Positions 15,841 through 24,193 are shown, numbered from the stretch's first letter. The stretch: 32,042 nucleotides of DNA from Streptomyces sp. (GCA_013362785.1 JABFVM010000285.1:1-32042), one strand, 5' to 3'. Translations and numbers: made by a program. The notes: generated by a model not told the origin, from the sequence alone.

Positions 15841-16587
15841 TCAGCAGAGGAGGCCGCCGTCGACGACGACCGATGTACCGGTGATGTACGCCGCCGCGTC
15901 GCTGAGCAGGAACCGCACGACGGAGGCGACCTCCTCGGGCTGCCCGATGCGGCCGAGCGGCACATGCCGCAGGTTCTCCGTCAGGCGGCCGGCCGGCATC
16001 TGACGGGTCATCGAGGTGTCGACGAAGCCGGGGACCACGCAGTTCACGCGGACCCCGTAGGAGCCCAGTTCCTTGGCGAGCACCTTCGTGAGCGCCACCC
16101 CGCCCGCTTTCGCGGCCGCGTAGTTGGCCTGGCCGGCCGGCGGACTGAGCGCACTCGTCGAGCTCACGGTGACGATGGAGCCGGTGCGCCGCTTGGCCAT
16201 CAGCCGGGCGGCGGCGCGCGTGCACAGGAACGCGCCGGTGAGGTTGGTGTCGATGACCTTGCGCCAGTTGGCCTCGCCCATCATGAGCGCATAGCCGTCG
16301 TGGGTGATGCCCGCATTGTTGACGAAGGCATCGAGCCGCCCGTGGTCCTGTCTGACCTTCCGGAACATGCCCTCCACATCGGCCGCGTCGGAGATGTCCG
16401 CCTGGATCAACTGGGCATCGGGACGGATCTCCCGCACCTGGTCCAGGGCAGCGCCGGCCTGTTCCGGCTTGCCGCGGTGATTCATCAGCACGGTGGCGCC
16501 GCCGCGAGCCAGCTCCTGTGCCACTGCCAGGCCGATGCCCTTGGTGGCGCCGGTGACCAGGGCGATGCGCCCTTGAAGATCGCTCAC
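15841..16587 (-). CDS. 3-oxoacyl-ACP reductase (FabG-like ketoreductase)
   Basis: This 248-residue SDR has TGATKGIG (12-19), NNAG (90-93) and the catalytic Ser143-Tyr156-Lys160 arrangement in a context (QANYAAAKAG) almost identical to housekeeping FabG. The start is GTG 16587, preceded by GGGAAG; it overlaps the transacylase stop as GTGA, so the gene is translationally coupled. MNHRGKP after strand 2 carries the basic residues expected for NADPH. It is predicted to reduce the 3-oxo group after each condensation. It is followed 47 nt later by the ACP gene. Confidence 0.93.
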   Translation of the reverse strand: MSDLQGRIALVTGATKGIGLAVAQELARGGATVLMNHRGKPEQAGAALDQVREIRPDAQLIQADISDAADVEGMFRKVRQDHGRLDAFVNNAGITHDGYALMMGEANWRKVIDTNLTGAFLCTRAAARLMAKRRTGSIVTVSSTSALSPPAGQANYAAAKAGGVALTKVLAKELGSYGVRVNCVVPGFVDTSMTRQMPAGRLTENLRHVPLGRIGQPEEVASVVRFLLSDAAAYITGTSVVVDGGLLC

Positions 16588-17579
16588 GTCGTCTTCCCTT
16601 GGTTGAGGTGGGGCAGGGTGACCGGATGGCCGAGGTCGCCCGCGCCGGTGCGGGCGGGCGGCGGGGACTGGCGCAGTGCGTCCCAGGTCGTCAGATGCCG
16701 GGCCGTACGCGCCATCTCCCTGCCGAGACCGCCCAGTACCCGGCCGGGTCCCGCCTCGACGTAGACGTCGACGCCCAGCGCGGCCAGGGTGGGAACGGTG
16801 TCGCTCCACCGCACCGGCGAGATCACCTGTGTCAGCAGGTCCGTGCGGTAGGCCTCGATGTCGGTGATACGGCGGCCGGTCGTGCTGGAGACGAACGGGA
16901 TACGTGGGGCACCGAGCGGGGCGGCGGCCAGCGGCTCGCGCAGGCTGTCGAGGGCCTCGTTCATCAGCGGCGAGTGATAGGCACCGCCGACGGTGAGCTT
17001 GCGGGCGCGCAACGCGCCGGCGTCGGTAGCGGCGTCGATGACGTGCTCGATCGCGTTCACGGTGCCGGCCACCACCAGCTGGCGCGGAGAGTTCCAGTTG
17101 GCGACGACCGCGACGTCGGTGCCGACGGAGGCCCGCCGGCACAGTGCCCGCACCGTCTGTGCGGGGAGCCCGACGACGGCCGCCATCGTGCCGCGCCGGT
17201 CCCGGGCCGCCCGCGCCATCGCCTTGCCCCGGCAGGAGACCAGGGACAGTGCGGTGTCCTCGTCGAGACTGCCGCAGGCCACCAGTGCGGTGTACTCGCC
17301 CAGGCTGTGGCCGGCCACCGCGCACGGTCGCCAGCCCGCCGTCCGGAGCCGGTCCAGCGCGGCCAGCGACCAGACCAGGACGAGCACTTGGGCGATCTCC
17401 GGGTCGGCGAGCGTCGCGGCGTCGGCATGCGTCATCAGCTCGGTCACCGGCAGTCCCGTGATCTCCTCGGCCCGTCGGGCGAGCGTGCGGGCCTGCGTGC
17501 CCCACCGGTGCAGCTCGTGACCCATCCCGGGAAACTGGCTGCCCTGCCCGGGGAAGACGAAAGCGGCCGTCGTGATCAT
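16584..17579 (-). CDS. Malonyl-CoA:ACP transacylase (FabD-like)
   Basis: This 331-residue single-domain acyltransferase has the N-terminal FVFPGQGSQFPGMG, the nucleophile elbow GHSLGEY (Ser92), Arg117 in SCRGKAM (the residue that binds the malonyl carboxylate in FabD) and the catalytic His202 in GGAYHSPLM. It should load malonyl units on the ACP. ATG 17579 overlaps the PPTase stop (ATGA). Most aromatic type II clusters borrow the housekeeping FabD; having a dedicated copy makes this synthase nearly self-sufficient. The C-terminal 25 residues are Pro/Gly-rich and extend beyond the family core. Confidence 0.93.
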   Translation of the reverse strand: MITTAAFVFPGQGSQFPGMGHELHRWGTQARTLARRAEEITGLPVTELMTHADAATLADPEIAQVLVLVWSLAALDRLRTAGWRPCAVAGHSLGEYTALVACGSLDEDTALSLVSCRGKAMARAARDRRGTMAAVVGLPAQTVRALCRRASVGTDVAVVANWNSPRQLVVAGTVNAIEHVIDAATDAGALRARKLTVGGAYHSPLMNEALDSLREPLAAAPLGAPRIPFVSSTTGRRITDIEAYRTDLLTQVISPVRWSDTVPTLAALGVDVYVEAGPGRVLGGLGREMARTARHLTTWDALRQSPPPARTGAGDLGHPVTLPHLNQGKTT

Positions 17580-18025
17580 GACGGCGCACCAGGGGTGCGG
17601 GCCGCCGCCCAGGAGAGCGCCAGGCCGCCCGCGATCCGGACGGAGGAGCCGACGACCTCCACTTGCTCGGCATCGGCCCAGCACGCCAACGGGCCACTCA
17701 GCCGCACCGTCCACACATCCGGGTCCCTGTTGTCGTACGGGTTCCCGACGCAGATGTCCGCGAGCCGGCCCGTGGGGGGAAGCCCACCCACCGCTTTGAC
17801 GACGCTCTCCTTCACGCCGAACAGATGGCCGAGCACCTCGGCGTACGAGCGGTCGTCCGTTGCCCACTCCTGCGCGGTGCGGCGTTCGCGAGCGGTGAAG
17901 TACCGGTGGGCCAGGGCGTCTCCGCAGCGCTCCACGGCACGTTCCCAGCGGCTCAGGTCCACCAGGTCCACACCGGCCGAATGAATGTGCGCCGGAATCT
18001 TCCCGACGGAATGGGGAATCTGCAT
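17576..18025 (-). CDS. AcpS-type holo-ACP synthase (first gene of core operon)
   Basis: This 149-residue protein carries the AcpS magnesium-site motifs: GVDLVDLSRW (18-27, Asp20) and HLFGVKESVVKAVG (67-80, Glu73), with FTARER between them. It transfers 4'-phosphopantetheine from CoA to the Ser of the carrier protein. The C-terminal half is less conserved than in housekeeping AcpS. ATG 18025 has GGAGAG six bases upstream. It is the promoter-proximal gene of the minus-strand operon, about 80 nt downstream of a good promoter. A second, more divergent homologue is encoded at 10847-11227; the division of labour between them is unknown. Confidence 0.87.
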   Translation of the reverse strand: MQIPHSVGKIPAHIHSAGVDLVDLSRWERAVERCGDALAHRYFTARERRTAQEWATDDRSYAEVLGHLFGVKESVVKAVGGLPPTGRLADICVGNPYDNRDPDVWTVRLSGPLACWADAEQVEVVGSSVRIAGGLALSWAAARTPGAPS

Positions 18026-18082
18026 GGCTTGCTCTCCGCCTCTTCACCGATAAGGCCAGTGAAAGGGAATGGTGAATAGGGT

Positions 18083-18100
18083 GGATTCCCTCGGGAATCC
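18083..18100. promoter_or_regulatory. Perfect palindrome in the leader of the core operon (operator candidate)
   Basis: GGATTCCC (18083-18090) and GGGAATCC (18093-18100) are exact reverse complements separated by TC. The element lies about 15 bp downstream of the -10 box of the minus-strand promoter, roughly at +8 to +26 of the transcript, where a bound repressor would block elongation or open-complex escape. It could equally form a short RNA hairpin. No matching regulator is assigned. Confidence 0.55.
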
Positions 18101-18114
18101 CCTCGGATGGCATG

Positions 18115-18143
18115 AACGTAAAGGCGCATTCTTGCTGCGTCAA
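18115..18143 (-). promoter_or_regulatory. Vegetative-type promoter of the minus-strand biosynthetic operon
   Basis: Read on the minus strand, TTGACG (18143-18138) and TACGTT (18120-18115) are separated by exactly 17 bp, a good match to the HrdB/sigma-70 consensus TTGAC-N17-TANNNT. The predicted start of transcription is near 18108, giving a leader of about 80 nt before the PPTase ATG at 18025. Confidence 0.6.
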
Positions 18144-18182
18144 CACATGGGAAAGATTCGTGTCAGCCCTTGCGGCGCCACT

Positions 18183-18232
18183 GAAATATTCCGGGGTCGG
18201 CGAGAAAGATCTGCAAGGATCGAGAAATATTC
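18183..18232. repeat. Nine-bp direct repeat GAAATATTC, 41 bp apart, between divergent promoters
   Basis: Exact copies of the AT-rich 9-mer GAAATATTC stand at 18183-18191 and 18224-18232. Their spacing of 41 bp is close to four helical turns. The second copy ends 12 bp upstream of the plus-strand -35 box and the first is about 40 bp upstream of the minus-strand -35 box. Such positions suit an activator that serves both transcripts. An AT-only core is rare in this genome, which makes chance less likely. The binder is unknown. Confidence 0.45.
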
Positions 18233-18244
18233 GAACGGTCCGGA

Positions 18245-18273
18245 TTGACTCGCCCCAGGCCCATTCCTAGTGT
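18245..18273 (+). promoter_or_regulatory. Vegetative-type promoter of the thioesterase-oxidase operon
   Basis: TTGACT (18245-18250) and TAGTGT (18268-18273) are separated by exactly 17 bp, which is close to the streptomycete HrdB consensus. Transcription would begin near 18280, leaving a 37-nt leader to ATG 18317. This also argues against start codons upstream of 18290 for the thioesterase. Confidence 0.65.
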
Positions 18274-18316
18274 TCCCGGTAAATCCCCCATGTCATCGCG
18301 AGAGGATCAACGCACC

Positions 18317-18763
18317 ATGCCACGTCTCGTGCAGTCCGCGACGAATATCATGCGCGACGTCAGTGTAGAGGCCACGGCCCGTGTCCGCTGGGGGGAGTGC
18401 GATGTGCAGGGGCACGCCTACTACGCCAGCTACATTCCCTGGTTCGATCTCGGGCGGGAGAAATTCGCACTCGATATCGGTGCCGACTACCGGAAGTATC
18501 AGATCGCCACCACCGATCTTCAGGTCCGCTACCACGGCGCCGCCAAGTACCTGGACGACCTGGTGATCAGGACCTGGGCGGCCGCTCCGGGAACGCTCAC
18601 GTATTACTACGAGATCTACCGGAAGAACGGCGGTCGGCTCATCGCTGAGGCCCGTACGGTCCATGCGTTTGTCGATGCCGAACGCGGCGTGCTGACCAAA
18701 ATTCCGGACGACATGCATCAGGCCTTCGTGAAATTCCTCGAAGATCGCCGGAAAGGCGCGTGA
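18317..18763 (+). CDS. Hotdog-fold acyl-CoA/acyl-ACP thioesterase (4-hydroxybenzoyl-CoA thioesterase family)
   Basis: From ATG 18317 the product has 148 residues, the normal size for the family. AGAGGA at 18301-18306 is a plausible, somewhat distant ribosome site. The signature RVRWGECDVQGHAYYASYIPWFDLGREKF (key residues Trp25, Asp29, Gly32-His33, Tyr/Asn-type loop) corresponds to the catalytic loop and long helix of 4HBT-type enzymes, with Asp29 in the position of the catalytic acid. Strands TTDLQVRYHGAAKYLDD and TYYYEIYRKNGG follow. It probably hydrolyses the finished chain from the ACP or from CoA. It is the first gene of the plus-strand operon, divergent from the synthase genes, so release of the synthase product fits. 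Enediyne-type thioesterases share this fold. Confidence 0.87.
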   Translation: MPRLVQSATNIMRDVSVEATARVRWGECDVQGHAYYASYIPWFDLGREKFALDIGADYRKYQIATTDLQVRYHGAAKYLDDLVIRTWAAAPGTLTYYYEIYRKNGGRLIAEARTVHAFVDAERGVLTKIPDDMHQAFVKFLEDRRKGA

Positions 18764-18824
18764 AGGCCCGTGGTGGACAGTCTGGAGAAGTTCTCAGGAC
18801 GACTCGAAAATCTGGAGACATTTC

Positions 18825-20225
18825 ATGAAGGATGATGTGCTGGACCGCTTGCGCGGGCTGCTTATCGGCGAGGTGCTGGGGCCGCGGGACGCCGGATACG
18901 ACACCGCCCGCCGCGTCTACAACGCCATGATCGACAAGCGGCCCGCGGTCATCGCCAGATGCCTGGGAACCGCGGACGTGGTCAACGCGGTCCGCTTCGC
19001 CCGAGAAGAAGGACTGCCGATCGCCGTCCGTGGCGGCGGCCACAGCGTCGCCGGCCACGGCACCTGCGACGACGGCATCGTCATCGACCTGTCCCTGATG
19101 CGGGGCGTACACGTCGACCCGGTGAACCGCACGGTCCGGGTGCAGGGCGGTGCCCTGCTGGGTGACGTCGACCGCGAGACGCAGCTGCATGGCCTCGCGA
19201 TTCCCACCGGCCAGATGTCCGAGACCGGCATCGCTGGGCTCACCCTGAACGGCGGCGTGGGAATGATGCTCCACAAGTACGGTCTGACCTGCGACAATCT
19301 CCTCTCCGCCGACATGGTCACGGTGGACGGCGAACTGGTCACGGCCAGCGCCGACCGCCGTCCGGAACTTTTCTGGGCGCTGCGCGGGGGCGGCGGAAAT
19401 TTCGGCGTGGTCACCTCCTTCGAGTTCCGTGCACACCCCGTCGGGCCGATGATGCTCGCCGGATTCCTGGCGCACCCGGTCGAAGAGGCCCCGCAGGTTC
19501 TGGAGTTCCTGCGGGACTTCAGCGCCACCAGTCCGGCACACCTGAGTGCCGACGCCCTGTTCATCCACGCCCCGGAGGCGGATTTCGTACCGGCGGAATT
19601 CTGGGGAATGCCGCTGGTGACGCTCTTTGTCCGCTACTTCGGACCGATGGAAAACGCCTGGGAGGCCGTACAGCCACTGCGTGACTTCGGAAACCCGCTG
19701 TACGACAGTGTGGGCCTGATGCCGCTGGTAGCGGTGCAGTCGATGCTCGATACGTTCACGCCGGCCGGCAATCTCCATTACTGGACCAGCGAGTTCGTAC
19801 CCAGCCTCGGGTCCGAGCAGATCGCCGCCCTCGCCGCCCTGGGCAGCGACCTCCCCTCGTCGCTCACCACCATCAACGTCCACCCCTTCGACACGGCGGC
19901 CACCGAAGTCCCGCCCGACGCCACCGCTTTCGCACACCGCGAGGACAGCTGGCTGATCCATGTGATCTGCCAGTGGAAGGACGAAGCCGATTCCGACCGG
20001 TGCCGCGCCTGGGTGAAGCGGACCGGCAGACTCCTCAAGCGATTCGGTTGTGGAAACACCTACCTGAACACCACCTCCGAAGACGACGAGACCGACCGCG
20101 TCCGAGCGTTCTGGAACGAACACCGTCTGGCGCGCCTCGCCGAGGTGAAGGCCGAATACGACCCGGACAACGTGCTGCGGTTCAACCACAACATTCCCCC
20201 GGCGGCCCGCGAGTCCGGGTCATGA
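18825..20225 (+). CDS. FAD-linked oxidase, berberine-bridge-enzyme-like, mono-covalent type
   Basis: This is a 466-residue PCMH/VAO-family flavoprotein; ATG 18825 follows GGAG with 7-nt spacing. The FAD-binding domain has RGGGHSVAGHG with His73 in the position that is covalently linked to the flavin 8-alpha carbon. At the place where bicovalent members carry Cys, the sequence reads GQMSETG, so a second bond is not expected. GLTLNGGVGM, GLTCDNLLSADMVT and WALRGGGGNFGVV are further family marks. The C-terminal BBE motif YDPDNVLRFNHNIPP is complete. These enzymes oxidise alcohols or amines, or form rings, using oxygen, and release hydrogen peroxide. There is no signal peptide. Its stop overlaps the next gene's start (ATGA), implying co-translation with the monooxygenase. 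Confidence 0.92.
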   Translation: MKDDVLDRLRGLLIGEVLGPRDAGYDTARRVYNAMIDKRPAVIARCLGTADVVNAVRFAREEGLPIAVRGGGHSVAGHGTCDDGIVIDLSLMRGVHVDPVNRTVRVQGGALLGDVDRETQLHGLAIPTGQMSETGIAGLTLNGGVGMMLHKYGLTCDNLLSADMVTVDGELVTASADRRPELFWALRGGGGNFGVVTSFEFRAHPVGPMMLAGFLAHPVEEAPQVLEFLRDFSATSPAHLSADALFIHAPEADFVPAEFWGMPLVTLFVRYFGPMENAWEAVQPLRDFGNPLYDSVGLMPLVAVQSMLDTFTPAGNLHYWTSEFVPSLGSEQIAALAALGSDLPSSLTTINVHPFDTAATEVPPDATAFAHREDSWLIHVICQWKDEADSDRCRAWVKRTGRLLKRFGCGNTYLNTTSEDDETDRVRAFWNEHRLARLAEVKAEYDPDNVLRFNHNIPPAARESGS

Positions 20226-21718
20226 ACCACTCGGCGTCCGCACAGCGGTCCCGGCGGGCCCCCCATGTGGTGATCATCGGCGCCGGGGTGAGCGGTCTGG
20301 GCCTGGCCATGTCCCTCAAGCGTGCCGGGCACCACGAATTCACCATCGTCGAAAAGGGCGACGACATCGGCGGGGTGTGGCGGGACAACACCTATCCCGG
20401 CGCGGCCTGCGACATTCCCGCCCCCTTGTACTCCTACTCGTTCGCACCGCATGACTGGTCACAGCGCTATGCCGGGCAGCAGGAGATCCTCGACTACCTG
20501 CGCCGCTGCACGGACCGGCACCAGCTGCACGGGCATCTGCGGCTGCGTACCGAAATCCGCGCCGCGCACTTCGACGAGCTCGCCGGACGCTGGCGGTTGC
20601 ACACACAGTCGGGTGAAACGCTGGAGGCGGACGTCCTGGTACCGGCCTGTGGCCAGCTCAGCCGCCCCTCCTACCCCGAGATACCCGGCGCCGACCGCTT
20701 CAAGGGGCACACCTTTCACTCCTCGCGCTGGCCCCACACCCATGACCTGGGCAACCGCAGAGTCGCGGTTGTCGGAACGGGCGCAAGCGCCATCCAGATC
20801 GTGCCCCAAGCCGCGAAGGACGCCGCACATCTGACGGTCTTTCAACGATCGGCGCCCTGGATAGTGCCCCGCTGGGACCGGACCTACCCCCTGCGCAAGG
20901 GCATCCGCCGACGGATCGCCCACAGGGTGGCACGCCTTGGGTGGTGGCTCTTCAACGAGCTGACCGTGCCCGGCCTGACCCGCCGTTGGCCGATCACCCG
21001 CCTGTCGTCCTACGGCTGCACCGCGCAACTGGAGCGACAAGTCGACGACCCCGCCGTCCGGGCACGCCTCACTCCCCGGGACGAAGTGGGGTGCAAGCGG
21101 ATCGGCATCTCCAGCGACTACTACCCGGTCTTCAACGAACCCCACGTGGAGCTCGTCACCGATCCCATCCGCGACATCACCGAAGACGGCATCCGCACCG
21201 AGGACGGCACCGAACACCGCGTCGACACCATCATCTACGCGACCGGCTTCACCGCCACCGACTTCCTCACCTCCCTCCACATCACCGGAAGCGGCGGCCG
21301 GAAGCTGGCCGACACCTGGCGCGACGGCGCCCGCGCCTACCTCGGGATGACCGTCCCCGGCTTCCCCAACATGTTCCTGCTCTACGGACCGCACACCAAC
21401 GTCGGCGCCGGATCGGTCATCTACATGGTCGAGAGCCAGATCCGCTACGTCCTCGACGCCCTGCGGATCCTCACCGGCGGACGCCGGCGGATCCTCGACG
21501 TACGGCCTCCGGCCGAGGAGGCCTTCACCGCGGAGATGCGCCGACGGGTCCAGGGCACCGTCTGGTCGACGTGCCGCAACTGGTACCGGGGAGCCAACCG
21601 CTACGTCACCACCAACTGGCCGGGCCAGACCGCCGAGTACCGCCGCCGGACCCGGCGGCTGAACCTGGCCCATTACCGGCCCGACAGCCAAGGACACACC
21701 CCCGGCACCCCACCGTGA
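20222..21718 (+). CDS. Flavin monooxygenase, Baeyer-Villiger type
   Basis: This 498-residue class B flavoprotein has two Rossmann motifs: GAGVSG (20-25) for FAD and GTGASA (185-190) for NADPH. Between them lies FKGHTFHSSRWP (160-171), which matches the Baeyer-Villiger fingerprint FxGxxxHxxxWP. YATGF near 400 is the usual ATG-type motif. Baeyer-Villiger enzymes insert oxygen next to a ketone to give an ester or lactone. The start at 20222 is fixed by the ATGA overlap with the upstream oxidase gene. The esterase and aldehyde dehydrogenase that follow could process the resulting ester in sequence, so this gene may cleave a carbon-carbon bond of the chain or act as a late tailoring step. Confidence 0.92.
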   Translation: MNHSASAQRSRRAPHVVIIGAGVSGLGLAMSLKRAGHHEFTIVEKGDDIGGVWRDNTYPGAACDIPAPLYSYSFAPHDWSQRYAGQQEILDYLRRCTDRHQLHGHLRLRTEIRAAHFDELAGRWRLHTQSGETLEADVLVPACGQLSRPSYPEIPGADRFKGHTFHSSRWPHTHDLGNRRVAVVGTGASAIQIVPQAAKDAAHLTVFQRSAPWIVPRWDRTYPLRKGIRRRIAHRVARLGWWLFNELTVPGLTRRWPITRLSSYGCTAQLERQVDDPAVRARLTPRDEVGCKRIGISSDYYPVFNEPHVELVTDPIRDITEDGIRTEDGTEHRVDTIIYATGFTATDFLTSLHITGSGGRKLADTWRDGARAYLGMTVPGFPNMFLLYGPHTNVGAGSVIYMVESQIRYVLDALRILTGGRRRILDVRPPAEEAFTAEMRRRVQGTVWSTCRNWYRGANRYVTTNWPGQTAEYRRRTRRLNLAHYRPDSQGHTPGTPP

Positions 21719-21799
21719 CGCGGCCGTCCGCCGCACCGGGGTTCCGCTGTCCCAGCGTTCCGCCGGCCCCGAAATCCCAGCTGTCCCGAAGGAGTTGCC

Positions 21800-22765
21800 G
21801 TGTCGTTGCACCCGGAAGCCGCCGCCTTCCTCGACCGCCTGGCAGAGCAGCGTATGCCGCCCCTCGACCAGGTGGGCGTCCCCACCGCTCGCGAGCTGAT
21901 GAACGGTCTACGGCAGGCCCAGGGACCGGCAGAACCGGTGGACGCGATCACCGAGACCTGCGTTCCCGGCCCGGCCGGCCTGCTTCCCGTCCGCGTCTAC
22001 CGGCCCGCCCGACGCCCCGGGCCGCGCCCGCTGGTGGTGTTCTTCCACGGCGGAGGCTGGATCGCCGGAGACGTCGAACTGGTCGACAAGCCGCTGCGGA
22101 GCCTGGCCAACGCCAGCGGCGCCGTCGTGGCGAGCGTCGAGTACCGGCGGGCCCCGGAGACCCGGTTTCCCGGGCCCGCCGAAGACGCCCATGCGGCCGT
22201 CGGCGCCCTGGCCGGGCGGGCGGAGGAGTTCGGCGCCGATGGCGGGAGGCTGGTGGTCGCGGGGGAGAGCGCGGGCGGCAATCTGGCCGCTGCCGCCTGC
22301 CTGATGGCCAAGGACCGCGGTGGGCCGCAGATCGACCTGCAGATACTCATCTGCCCCAGCCTCGCGCCCGCCGAGAACTCCCCGTTCGACTCCTACCGGC
22401 AGTACGCCTCGGGCTACCTCAACACCCGGGCCGCCATGCTCCACTTCTGGGACCTCTACCTCCCCTCACCGGGAAAGGCGGCCCACCCGTACGCCTCCCC
22501 GCTGCTCGCCACGGACCACAAAGGTCTGCCGCCCGCGCTGATCCTCACCGCCGAGTGCGATCCGCTCAGAGACGAAGCCGAGGAGTACGGCCGACGCCTG
22601 CGGGCCGATGGCGTACCCGCCGCCGTCCGACGCCATGACGGCGCGCTGCACGTCTTCTTCCTGCTCCCGGGGCTGACCGCCGCGCGTCACGCGAGAGACC
22701 ACATCGCCCACACGCTGCGCGGCCACTTCGGCACACCGCGGCCACCGCGACCCTGTGCCCGCTAA
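21800..22765 (+). CDS. Alpha/beta hydrolase, hormone-sensitive-lipase (HSL) family esterase
   Basis: This 321-residue protein starts at GTG 21800 with GAAGGAG upstream. HGGGW (83-87) forms the oxyanion hole, and Ser157 (GESAGG), Asp254 (ECDPLRDEAEEYG) and His284 (GALHVFF) form the catalytic triad, all intact. HSL enzymes hydrolyse esters of short to medium acyl chains. There is no signal peptide, so it acts inside the cell. Its TAA stop is embedded in the ribosome site AAGGAG of the aldehyde dehydrogenase gene 9 nt later. Placed between a Baeyer-Villiger enzyme and an aldehyde dehydrogenase, it most likely opens an ester made by the former; release of a polyketide ester is an alternative. Confidence 0.9.
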   Translation: MSLHPEAAAFLDRLAEQRMPPLDQVGVPTARELMNGLRQAQGPAEPVDAITETCVPGPAGLLPVRVYRPARRPGPRPLVVFFHGGGWIAGDVELVDKPLRSLANASGAVVASVEYRRAPETRFPGPAEDAHAAVGALAGRAEEFGADGGRLVVAGESAGGNLAAAACLMAKDRGGPQIDLQILICPSLAPAENSPFDSYRQYASGYLNTRAAMLHFWDLYLPSPGKAAHPYASPLLATDHKGLPPALILTAECDPLRDEAEEYGRRLRADGVPAAVRRHDGALHVFFLLPGLTAARHARDHIAHTLRGHFGTPRPPRPCAR

Positions 22766-22774
22766 GGAGCTCAT

Positions 22775-24193
22775 GTGCCTGCATACGACCACCTCTACAT
22801 CGACGGCTCATGGAAGCCGTCGCACAGCACCTCGACGCTCACCGTCCTGGACCCCACGACGGAGCAGCCGCTGGCGCTGGTACCGGACGGCACGGCGCAG
22901 GACGCCGACGACGCCGTCAGCGCGGCACGTGCCGCCTTCCCCGCGTGGTCACGTACCCCGGTGGCCGAGCGCACCGGCTACTTGGACGCCATCGCCGCGG
23001 AACTGGGGCGCCGTGCGGGCGACTTGGCCCGGCTGATCACCCGCGAGGTCGGAACCCCACTGGCGTTCTCCCGGGCCGTTCAGGTCCCGCTGCCCGTCAA
23101 CAGCTTTCTGCAGGCAGCGCGGACGGCCCGTGCATACGGCTTCGAACAACGCCGAGGCCCGTCGCTGGTCGTGCGGGAGCCCTACGGCGTGGTCGCGGCG
23201 ATCACACCGTGGAACTACCCCGTGCACCAGGTGGCCGCCAAGGTCGCCTACGCGCTGGCCGCCGGGAACACCGTTGTCCTCAAGCCCAGCGAACTCGCGC
23301 CGCTCAGCGTCTGGGAACTGACCGACATCATCGATTCCGTCGGGCTGCCGCCGGGAGTGTTCAACCTCGTCAGTGGCACCGGCCCCACCCTCGGGGAAGC
23401 TCTCGTCACGCACCCCGGAGTCGACGTGGTCTCCTTCACCGGCTCCACAGCGGCCGGCCGTAGGGTCGGCTCCCTCGCCGCCGACAGCGTGAAGAAGGTG
23501 ACGCTGGAACTGGGCGGCAAGAGCCCTGCGGTGATGCTCCCGGACGCCGACCCCGCCCTGGTCGTCCCCGCGGTGATGGCGGCGGCGTACCTCAACAACG
23601 GGCAGACCTGTTCCGCCCTCACCCGCCTGATCGTGCCGCGGGCCAAGCTCCGCGAAACCGAGGAACTGGCTCGCGCCGCCGCCCCGGCCTGGACGCCCGC
23701 GGACCCCGCCTGCGAACACACCCGACTGGGGCCGCTGGTCTCCGCCGCCCAACGGGACCGGGTGCGACACCACATCGGCAACGCCCTGGCGAGCGGAGCG
23801 AAGCTCGTCACCGGCGGTGTGGAGCCACCGCCGGAACCCGGCCGGGGGTACTTCGTCCGCCCCACCGTGCTCTCCCAGGTCACCGGCGACATGGCCATCC
23901 ACCACGACGAGGTGTTCGGCCCGGTCCTCGTCATCGAGAGCTATGACAGCGACGACGAAGCCGTCCACATCGCCAACGACACCGCCTACGGCCTGGCCGC
24001 CGCGGTGTGGTCGGCCGACGAGGACCGCGCGCTGGCCGTGGCCCGCCAGCTCCAGGCCGGACAGGTTCAGATCAACGGCGCGCCCTTCGACCCCAACGCG
24101 CCGTTCGGCGGCTACAAGCAGTCGGGCAACGGCCGCGAAGGAGGCCGGACGGGTCTGGAGGAGTTCCTGGAGACCAAGGCCATCCAGACCTGA
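22775..24193 (+). CDS. NAD(P)-dependent aldehyde dehydrogenase
   Basis: This is a 472-residue ALDH-superfamily protein. The start is GTG 22775; an ATG two bases earlier is in another frame and is a shadow. Motifs are [30 protein letters not shown], general base Glu245 in LELGGKSP, nucleophile Cys279 in [11 protein letters not shown], and EVFGPVL. Spacing of Glu and Cys (34 residues) is normal. It oxidises an aldehyde to a carboxylic acid. In context the substrate could be an aldehyde derived from the chain after ester cleavage, or one from a beta-alanine-related amine. Nothing in the sequence decides between these. Confidence 0.92.
   Translation: MPAYDHLYIDGSWKPSHSTSTLTVLDPTTEQPLALVPDGTAQDADDAVSAARAAFPAWSRTPVAERTGYLDAIAAELGRRAGDLARLITREVGTPLAFSRAVQVPLPVNSFLQAARTARAYGFEQRRGPSLVVREPYGVVAAITPWNYPVHQVAAKVAYALAAGNTVVLKPSELAPLSVWELTDIIDSVGLPPGVFNLVSGTGPTLGEALVTHPGVDVVSFTGSTAAGRRVGSLAADSVKKVTLELGGKSPAVMLPDADPALVVPAVMAAAYLNNGQTCSALTRLIVPRAKLRETEELARAAAPAWTPADPACEHTRLGPLVSAAQRDRVRHHIGNALASGAKLVTGGVEPPPEPGRGYFVRPTVLSQVTGDMAIHHDEVFGPVLVIESYDSDDEAVHIANDTAYGLAAAVWSADEDRALAVARQLQAGQVQINGAPFDPNAPFGGYKQSGNGREGGRTGLEEFLETKAIQT

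Noticed and set aside
18245..18316. Upstream start codons for the thioesterase (TTG 18245, ATG 18290)
   Set aside because: 18245-18273 is itself a good promoter, and ATG 18290 would leave only about 10 nt of leader without a ribosome site. ATG 18317 gives the normal family length.
18825..20225. Bicovalent FAD attachment in the BBE-like oxidase, suggested by Cys156 in GLTCDN
   Set aside because: In bicovalent enzymes the Cys lies earlier, in the segment that here reads GQMSETG. Cys156 is at a different, non-flavin position, so only His73 is a supported attachment site.
22773..23036. ATG at 22773 as start of a separate small protein
   Set aside because: It is in a different frame from the aldehyde dehydrogenase, which clearly starts at GTG 22775 with the same ribosome site; the alternative frame is low-complexity Arg/Pro/Ser.
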